From contig JAWQUS010000010.1 in assembly GCA_036365455.1 (NCBI GenBank), positions 13,958,501 through 14,022,500 of the forward strand: 64,000 nt of DNA. Reading direction: 5' to 3'. Position numbers and translations under genes: made by a program. The notes below the pieces were generated by a model. The model ran no database searches. It was given only the letters and a program-made list of their open reading frames with translations, and was not told the DNA's origin. Origin of the DNA: Macrosoma leucophasiata. Its lineage: Eukaryota > Arthropoda > Insecta > Lepidoptera > Hedylidae. This document shows, in pieces, positions 56,001-64,000 of the stretch; position 1 is the stretch's first letter; every line of letters starts with the position of its first letter.

Positions 56001-57010
56001 TTATTAAACACTCGAACGTTCTGTTTTATAATAAATTGAACTTGAACTACTGTGAAAGTGTATGCCTTGAAGGCCTTGGATGAGTTTCGGAAAGTCTGAA
56101 AAGTGAAACTGAAAATCTACGTGCACAGGTGCAATTGTTTACCTACTTCGTTCGTACTATGTTTATGAATAGTTTGCATCGGCTATTGCTGAATGTTATT
56201 TGCAATTATTAGGCTTTAAAAATGTTTTATTCTTATTTAGGAACATGCTACGATTGGTATCTCTAACAATTCAAGACCAATTTGCGTTACCTATACATTT
56301 GCGGTACACATATTCATTTACCAATATTTTTGTTGAGTAACATTGACGTAATGTTTTATAGACATTTGAAATTATTTGTTCAAATATTGACTGCAACTAA
56401 GTATTGCTTATAAAGCAAACGTGACATATTTAGTAAACATCGTTAGAGTTATGTTAGCGTCCTCACATAGGTACGATAAGTACGGGCTAACTATGTTCAG
56501 GTATAGAATTACGTTTTCAATTAAATAGGTTATATTACCAGGCGTACAGTCGGGGAAAATTAACGTTAGATAATATTAAATTATAAATCTGTTTGTCTTT
56601 TACTTTAATTAATGATAGGTAGGTACGTTTAAAAATAAAAGGTAGGTATCTGTGCTGTTAATACGTTGAAAATATTAGGTATATTTAAACATGAGGGCAA
56701 CAAATAATTATCCATCAGATCAAAGTTTTTATTAACGTACTGTTGTTAACTATCACAGAATTTTAAATAAAAATTAAAAACGATATATTATTATAATGAC
56801 AACAATGGATATTACAATAAGTAGGTTTTATCAGTTTGAATCATAATTTACTAAATGAAAATCAGTTAAAATAAAATAACATCCCACTACACTTCAATCT
56901 TAATTTCTTTAAAAACTATTTGAATGCTGGTTTATATTATTTTTCATGCAGTGTAGTAGATGCACATCCCATCAAAACATAAATGTGAAGTGAGAGCCAA
57001 GTTTAATATT
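56000..57010. other. AT-rich sequence, nothing recognised
   Basis: No coding frame or repeat was identified. Confidence 0.5.
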
Positions 57011-57017
57011 ATGATAT

Positions 57018-57064
57018 GTTGAATTTAACGACCAAGGCATACTGCCTTGGTCGTTAAATTCAAC
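57018..57064. repeat. Perfect hairpin, 22-bp arms, 3-nt loop
   Basis: GTTGAATTTAACGACCAAGG then CA is exactly complementary to 57043-57064. Confidence 0.95.
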
Positions 57065-57286
57065 GACAAAAGAAGTGAGATCAAAATCATATAAAATCAA
57101 TTAATTGTTTTTTTTTTATAAAATTATAAAATACTATTATAAGTTTTTTCCCTAATGTGTATTCACCCAACTACCGACCTAAACGCCAATATTTAACTTT
57201 CTATATCATCATCTAGTAGCAGCGGAATTTTTTATCCATCAGTGATAAAAAATACGATTTTTGGATATTAATATCTAAATAAATTA

Positions 57287-57537
57287 CCTCAGTAGCTTAG
57301 TGGTAGCAGGCCTCTACTACTGCGCTGGAAGTCCTGTCTCTGTTTCTATTGGAGTTTTTCATTTTCTGGAAGTTTCCCAGTACTTCGGAGTTTGGTAATG
57401 TGCCCGGAGATAGCAACAGACTCGCCATCTGTTACATGGGTCAAAAACGTAACCGGCGAATCGTGGGTGTTTGTATATATGCTTGAATGCATGCATTTAC
57501 CTCTGCCTACCCATTCGGGATTACAGGCGTGAAGTTA
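57287..57537 (+). repeat. Family B SINE
   Basis: Head CTCAGTAGCTTAGTGGTAGC, then TTTGGTAATGTGCCCGGAGA, ATCGTGGGTGTTTGTATATA and CAGGCGTGAAGTTACG. The B box is deleted. Confidence 0.8.
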
Positions 57538-57544
57538 CGTAATA

Positions 57545-58965
57545 TCTAAATAACCATCAGAGTTTCGTTTTTGTAATTTAGAGCATATAGGTATTTACCT
57601 TTTTTATAAGTTTCAATAATATGGTTTATTTGACAGGTTTATGTGTAATAGTTTTGGAGTTATGAGGTGGTCAAAAGTGGCTTCAAATGGTTCGTGTAAT
57701 ATTCTTATTAGCTTGAACTTGGCTTGACACGTGACTGCGTGTCTGCATATGCTACTCAATAAAAAACAAACTATTTTTCAAATTAGTTTCATAAATTCAT
57801 CAAAGAATTTATTAAATATGTAAGGATCTTATTTAAAGTAAAAGTGGACGTTATCACTCGTAGTACCTACTTATTCGTAGTAAATATAAAATACTGTATA
57901 CCTACATGATCTCTCCTAATATCGATGCAATGTTCCAAAGAAAAAAAGGATGTTTGGTACAAACAGATCACAGGGAGCAAAGACCACACAGTTATAGATG
58001 TACCTAGCCGTGAAGGAAGTGCGTTGTTAGCACGAGTGTGGCAGGACCCACTCTGCTCTATTGATTAATCAAACAGCTTTATTGTATAATGACAACATTG
58101 AAAGACTTTATCGACCTACATGTAGATTTTTACCATGGACGAGTTCAAAACAGAATCAGTCGAATATAATTAACATACTACCTAACTGACGGATTGATCT
58201 AAAAATAAAAATTTCATGTAGAGCCAAGTTTCTAGCTCTACAAATCCTAACTCTACAAGACCTAACTTCACAAACTCTGCACCTTAGGCCTCTTAGAGCC
58301 GTATTAACAGACAAATCACAGTCCTGAAGACGAACTTAAGATCACGTTTTTTCATACTAAACGGGAAACGGGCTCTTTAATTTAAAAATGTTAAGGACCA
58401 AATTTATTATTGTTTATTGTTCTATTACATGTTTTTTTGACTATGGTTAAACAATGATATTAATTGATTTTCATGAAAACGTGGACGTAACAATAGATTA
58501 TTCTCGTATTTATAAACAAAACCGTTGTAGGTATGTAAATAAACATTTAAAGTAACTCCACGTAGCATACCGATATAATTTCTATCATTACTCACTTTCT
58601 CGACAAATACAAAGTTTTGCTGTGACTCACAATTCATCTAGGTACCTTCCTACCTACTAACAATATGAAAAGTTAGGTAGCTTTACTCTAAGGAAGGAAT
58701 CTCAAGTAGTGGAATTTTGCCGACTTATTGCAATATTAAATTTCCATAAAGAATTCGTTGTGCACTTTACATAGTTAATATTTTTAAGGGTTTCAAATTG
58801 TATAAAATTAAATTTTCGTTTCACTAGGTATTTATTTCATTAGCAAAAAAAAATGCCGAAAATTCTTATATAAAAAAAAGGAAATTCTTATAAACTATGA
58901 TTAAATATTACCTTATATCCTGAAACCTGATTTATTGTTATTTGTTTATCTAGCTTATCTTATAT
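57545..58965. other. AT-rich sequence, nothing recognised
   Basis: No coding frame or repeat was identified. Confidence 0.5.
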
Positions 58966-58969
58966 CTTA

Positions 58970-59198
58970 TCTATATATATATAAAAATCAATTGCTGTTC
59001 GTTAGTCTCGCTAAAACTCGAGGACGGCTTTACCGATTTAACTAATTTTGGTTTTGAATTATTTTGGCAGTCTAGGGAATGTTTAAAAGGTGAGGAAATA
59101 GTAAAAACAATAATATCATTTCCCCATACAAAAAGTCCGTACCTATCAAATCTTTGAGTTTAATTCTGAGGCAATACGAAGTTTGCCGGGTCAGCTAG
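58970..59198 (+). mobile_element. Helitron-like element copy 4, with A|TC...CTAG|T ends
   Basis: It begins TCTATATATATATAAAAATC preceded by A and ends TTTGCCGGGTCAGCTAG followed by T, the Helitron insertion signature. Confidence 0.7.
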
Positions 59199-59604
59199 TT
59201 AAATTTTGTCATATTACGATTTAAAAATTATTGCTAAAATATGATTAAAAAAATGTACTAATAAATATAAATATTTATATTGGCATCAAGAATAAATTTT
59301 CACCACATAAATCATTTTATCTGGACTATAATGTAGGTATGTATTCGTATTTACTCAAATAACCAATCAGAATTATTATTCCTATGGTCCTATGCTGCCA
59401 CTGAGCTACGGAACCTATATCTAACCCGTGATTGTTGACCCTGCACACGGAAGAAGTTAATCATGAACCTACACCCGAGATACCGATACAATACCTCTAT
59501 TACGTGAATGATGATGATTGAAAATATTTCCCTATGGCATAACTCTTCATTTCTATGCTTTATTTGTTTAGCTTACGTAAATCCTCAACCATGTGTCCCT
59601 ACTG

Positions 59605-59810
59605 TGTATTGAGTATCTACCTGCCGCCAAATGATAGTGTTGTGTTCCATTGTATTAAAGTTAGATGGTAATATACAGCTTAGGTCTCAGGGTTAGCAAT
59701 CCATCTATATTTTGACCTCTGGTTCTTGTGTAGTTGTCTATACGCTACAGTAGTCACTTATCATGCATACAGTGAACTGTGTACCTACTTGTTCGTGACA
59801 CAAAAAAGTG
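59605..59810 (+). repeat. Family A repeat, diverged, first of two adjacent
   Basis: It runs from CTGCCGCCAAATGATAGTGT to a decayed tail (ACTTGTTCGTGACACAAAAA). Confidence 0.6.
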
Positions 59811-59823
59811 TAAATATATTTTA

Positions 59824-60098
59824 CTGGCGGCAGAGTTATATTGTAGGGACTCGAGGGTGTAGGCACCATCGCATTACCTAATCTATCTGCAGCTAAATGT
59901 TAGAGTTCAGCACTATAGTGTTCCCGTTAGATGGTAATGTATGGCCCCATAATAACTATCACAGAGACATAACAACTAAGGTCTAAGAGGTGGCAACGCA
60001 TCTGCATTTTGTCCTCTGGATTTGTGTAGATGTGTATAGCCTGCAGTCATCACTAAACATAAAATGTGAAATGCGTGCTTGTTTGCCACGTTCATTAC
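59824..60098 (+). repeat. Family A repeat, second of two adjacent
   Basis: CTGGCGGCAGAGTTATATTG, ACTCGAGGGTGTAGGCACCA, and CTTGTTTGCCACGTTCATTA at the end. Confidence 0.7.
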
Positions 60099-60099
60099 A

Positions 60100-60176
60100 T
60101 GCCGAAAAACGTCCACAGCTGGACAAAAACCTGCCTTGACGATGCCCACAACAGGGTTGTGCGTCATTTTGGTGTT
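60100..60176 (+). repeat. Dispersed repeat (CCACAGCTGGAC family), fragment
   Basis: CGTCCACAGCTGGACAAAAA, GATGCCCACAACAGGGTTGT. Confidence 0.65.
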
Positions 60177-60603
60177 ATGAATACTTAAGGTAAGTCAGAA
60201 ATAATGTATATTCTTAAATAAAAAATACATTATACTTAAACTTGATTGTCCAAGCAAAATCTCATTGAAATCAAATCTTTTTAGGAAATTCAGTCGTATA
60301 ACGAAGATTTTTTTTTAATTTAAGATGTTGTTACTCGTCAGATATTTGATTCAAATATCAATTTGGTCATTGCGATAGATACTTTTTTGGAATGTAGAGT
60401 CACCGATGTTCAAACATTTACTTTAGCATTAGCATTTACTCCACTACTGTTTTAATTCCACTAAGGTAATCATTAGATACATTTCGTTTTTTTTTTATTT
60501 ATACATAAATTGAAATCGTTCTAGGTAATAAATATTCTGTAAGTAGGTACATAATAAACCACTGCCAACATTTTATGAGTAAAAATACTTAGATACAGCA
60601 ATA

Positions 60604-60639
60604 AATAAAATGGAAACCTATTTGGGTTTCCATTTTATT
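60604..60639. repeat. Perfect hairpin, 15-bp arms, 6-nt loop
   Basis: AATAAAATGGAAACC pairs with GGTTTCCATTTTATT. Confidence 0.95.
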
Positions 60640-60942
60640 AAATTCCTGAGTTCCTGAGTTATTTTCCAGTGGGTGGACAAACGTTCAAGTGTCACCCTTC
60701 CGAAATTTTGTATTTGACTACATTTAGAATCCTTTATAGATTGACATATATTTGCATATTATAAAATTTTATAATTCCAATTCCAATATAAATAAGATAG
60801 ATAGGTTCTTCATAGAAATGGTTCGGTGCCAATCGGAGGGAAATCCTTAAATGTATGTAGGTTGAAAAGAAGTTGTACATTAAAAAGAATAAATGTTAAT
60901 ATTGACTTACCTACATTTTACATTACAGCGTAAACTAAACTG

Positions 60943-61232
60943 AGTGAATAGTCTAGTGGTACCACGCCACTACTGATACATTTGGGTCTTGGGTTCGATA
61001 TCTGGGTCGGTCGGAGGTCTTTTGTGATTTATAAATTTTATGGCAGGTTCTCAAAGGAAGTATGGTAATGTGTTTGGAGATGACATGTCAATAGGCTCAC
61101 CACCTTTATCGTATTGCATAGGACAAAACGTAACTGACGATTCGTACTTTGCTTGTATCGTTGTATGCTTAATTAATTAACATTAACATTTATCTCTGCC
61201 TACCTCTACGGGAAATACAGGCGTGATTTTAT
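60943..61232 (+). repeat. Family B SINE
   Basis: Head GAATAGTCTAGTGGTACCAC and B box GGGTTCGATATCTGGG, then body GGTAATGTGTTTGGAGATGA and tail CAGGCGTGATTTTATG. Confidence 0.8.
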
Positions 61233-61671
61233 GTTTTATATCATCTTTTATCTCTAATGTAGATTGCAAGACTGCGGTTCCTACATGTAAATAGAACCCA
61301 CTGCCACACTAACTAATAGATTTATTGCGCTATTAACTGTTTCAATGAATATGGTATCTAGATGAATGCATAGCAATCATCTCCAGTGTATTTGACCCGA
61401 CGTGCAGCAGTCATAGGCCAAGTTCATCTATTCTACCGGTTAGAAACATGCGTTGAAAACGGGAAATATTCTGTAAGTGCAGTTATATTATAATTTATTA
61501 AACTTTACATACATATCCTATTGTGAGTATCGTTATAAGTTTTACCTAAACGCACGGGCTTGAAGTTTAGCTGTAAAATATACCCATAAATACATATAAC
61601 GTCAAGAGGACGTAGGTATGTCCAATACTTTTAAATCGGAACGTAGGTATATCTTGAATGAGATGGAGTCG

Positions 61672-62285
61672 ATCCTTTTTTAGGGTTCCGTAGTTAACAA
61701 GGAACCCTTATAGTTTCGCCATGACCGTCTGTCTGTCTGTCCGTCCGCGGGTTAGCGCAAAAACTTTGAGTACTAGAGATTTGAAATTTGGTATAATTAT
61801 ACACCTTAATCACACCGACAAAGTGGTAGAATAAAAACATGGAAAAAAAATTAGGGTAACCTCCTACTTGTATCACGCAGATGTTTTATTTTTATTTGCG
61901 ATTTCCATATGATGACATTGTTGGATAGTTCTTTTAAAAATATTATGGGTGTTCGAACATCATTTTTCGATTTAGGTAACTGTTCGTGACTTATTAAGCT
62001 TTAAAGTGCAAATTTTCGTTAGTCTCAAGTGTCCTCCCCCTCCTACAGACTAAACGGTTGTTGTTAGAAATTCAAACGTTACGGCAATAGTAGCTACATA
62101 CCTTTAGCGAAATTAAAAGGAAAACTATCACACTCAAGTTGGCCTTGCAAGTTTGCGAGTAATAGTCGACCAAATGTATTTAACTCGAAAATTTCATAGA
62201 AAATATTTTTTTTTTTTTCATTACACCTCTTACTCTGTAACAACGGTACTGTACTCCCTACACTGCGCACGTGACCGGTTTTTTA
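61672..62285. mobile_element. Non-autonomous GGTTCCGTAG element, second copy
   Basis: TTTTTTAGGGTTCCGTAGTT at the left and CGTGACCGGTTTTTTATG at the right. The interior tracks 6647-7367 closely (AACTGTTCGTGACTTATTAA, ACTAAACGGTTGTTGTTAGA). Confidence 0.75.
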
Positions 62286-62289
62286 TGTA

Positions 62290-62575
62290 ACTAAGTTCAC
62301 AAGGATGTTAAGTAATGATTGCAGCCAAAGATAACTTTTAATATCTTTGATTGCAGCCTATAAACTTCTACACATAAACCAGATCGAAATTCAGATGCGT
62401 TACCACACTTGCCACCCCTAAGAACTTAGTTGTTATGTCTCTGTGACAGTTAATACGGGAGTATACATTACCATCTAACCGGAACACAATCGTGCTGAAC
62501 ACTACCATTTAGCGGCAGATAGATTAGGTAATGCAGTGATGCCTACGCCCTCGATTCCTTACACTGGAACTCTAT
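62290..62575 (-). repeat. Family A repeat with internal duplication
   Basis: Family order on minus. GATTGCAGCC occurs twice around AAAGATAACTTTTAATATCT, a short local duplication. Confidence 0.7.
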
Positions 62576-62584
62576 TAAAGAGGA

Positions 62585-64000
62585 AAAAATAACTTAACTA
62601 ATGGCTCAAAATATCGTTTACACTATTAATCAGTCAAACCATCCGTTTTAAATTGAAGCTAGACAATGTTACAACATTCAATAAACTCATGGAAAGCGGG
62701 CTGTATGGGAAAGATAAGAAAACATTCTACGAATTGAATTAGAATGTAATAAAACTGTTATCTTAATTCAAAGCGAGTATGGGTCACGGTATTCACCTAT
62801 AGTTATACTAGCAACTATAAACATAAACGAACGTGGAAATCTCATTGCATATATGTTAAAAACATAAAAAATTACATTCGTAGATCTTGAGGTGGTGACT
62901 TAAGGGTTTTACAGTCCTACGAGCCAGATATGATCTGTTTTATTAGTTTTTAGACAGTGCACCTGTTAAACTACGAAACTAACCACTGTCAATTATTAGC
63001 TTTTAGCTTTCAATTATTAGCGTCAATCAATTAGCTTTTTTCAATTAGATTTATGCAAGAAATGCTCTCCTGTTAAAAAAATAATTGTATCTTGTATGAT
63101 GCCATGCAAAACACAACAAATGTATTCAATTAATAATATCTTTGATATTCAACATACAACAAAATGCTGTTAAGTTTCAAACCAACATATAGGTCTTATA
63201 GTTATATTTATACCCATGAAGTAGGTAATAAATATTCAATTCTGTAAAAGTGCAATGGTTAAATAATTATCATGTAGGGACAATCGACGATGTCTGTTGC
63301 GTCATGTTGATATAAATTAAGGTAGAAATGTGTAAGTCTTGATATTTAATATTGATTTATTTTAAATACCTAAATACATCTTGCCCTTTTCATTTGTGTT
63401 TTGTTAGGTAGCTATTGCTGACTTAGCTGATTACTTTTTCAAATTGAGGTCAATGTAAATACGAAGTCTAACATGAGCCAGCAATAACTTAGACAATATC
63501 ATCAATCACCTAGCACGGCTGATGATACAACCTACCATCTGGTTGACCAAGGCTTTTCGTAGACTACGCTGTTCATGGCCGTAATATCCTATTAAATGAC
63601 TCGATAAATCCAACTTGACATTCGGTTAAGAAACAATAATAATTATTCTTCGTGTGATACATTTTAATAAGGCATGTTTTCGGGTCTATTACAAAGATAA
63701 CAGAGTACCTACGTGAAGTAATATTACACGTTTGCTTTATAAGGTGGAAGAGATATGAGTGTACGTGGTGAGAAGTGGTCCCACGCGTGTAGCCGCAAGT
63801 GCACACGGCTCACGTTACATCGGAATGAAAACAATCACTCTATCTACTGAACACAGGTTACACAGGTGACAATAGCTATTGCCTCGCTTTATAAGTAAAT
63901 TACATTCTATACTAACCGAAACACTATAGTCATTATGCATATTTTTCTAAGCGCTCCCCTTCCCTTTTGATTGCAAATTAATTTGCAATGGTAATAGGCT
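62585..64000. other. AT-rich sequence, nothing recognised
   Basis: No supported exon or repeat up to the window edge. Confidence 0.5.

Noticed and set aside
63520..63600. Minus-strand NSVVYEKPW resembling the synapsin NS...KPWVF motif
   Set aside because: The spacing between NS and KPW is several residues too short and the flanking residues do not match; judged chance.
1..64000. CRISPR arrays, bacterial operons, riboswitches
   Set aside because: None seen; the window is eukaryotic and repeats are dispersed, not regularly spaced.

Overview
The window looks like a stretch of a moth or butterfly (lepidopteran) nuclear genome. It is AT-rich, gene-poor and intron-rich, and crowded with dispersed repeats. 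These include tRNA-headed SINEs, TC...CTAG Helitron-like elements, small inverted-repeat elements, mariner, RTE-type and jockey/CR1-type LINEs and a BEL/Pao retroelement. A short CCTAA tract, the insect telomere unit, is also present. No bacterial-style gene organisation, CRISPR array or rRNA is seen.

Three host genes can be supported from conserved exons with matching splice phases. (1) A minus-strand gene encodes a TBC-domain (Rab GAP) protein most like TBC1D30. Five exons (about 17.2, 16.9, 16.4, 12.6 and 5.4 kb) join in frame, and the gene continues past the left edge. (2) A plus-strand gene, 20713-25593, encodes a PIERCE1 (piercer of microtubule wall) homologue. It has two exons followed by two different terminal exons of identical coding length that encode homologous C-termini, an apparent tandem alternative last exon. 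(3) A minus-strand gene, 33550-39720, encodes the C-terminal part of synapsin: six exons, 296 residues, ending in the conserved domain E. Its 5' exons lie beyond the right edge or were not found, so roughly 39.7-64 kb is probably synapsin intron or upstream sequence.

Mobile elements by region. At 1-3828 a minus-strand BEL/Pao gag-pol frame is uninterrupted for 1276 codons and runs off the left edge, yet the reverse transcriptase core is missing in frame. At 14.46-16.14 kb a decayed mariner sits in a Helitron-like element and itself contains a roughly 290-bp repeat. At 19.7-20.4 and 35.8-36.2 kb there are RTE LINE fragments. At 22.2-23.0 kb a GC-rich poly(A)-tailed retroelement with perfect 14-bp target duplications sits at the edge of a CCTAA tract. 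At 26.83-29.1 and 46.0-48.15 kb there are two broken non-LTR retrotransposons. About fifteen copies of one 290-bp repeat (called family A here) and at least seven copies of a tRNA-derived SINE (family B) are spread throughout.

The gene-free right third (40-64 kb) is intron-like: old repeats, small inverted repeats, and several near-perfect hairpins with loops of only 2-9 bases. Boundaries of repeats are given by eye and are approximate unless a terminal duplication is stated. All homology statements rest on motif recognition, not on a database search.
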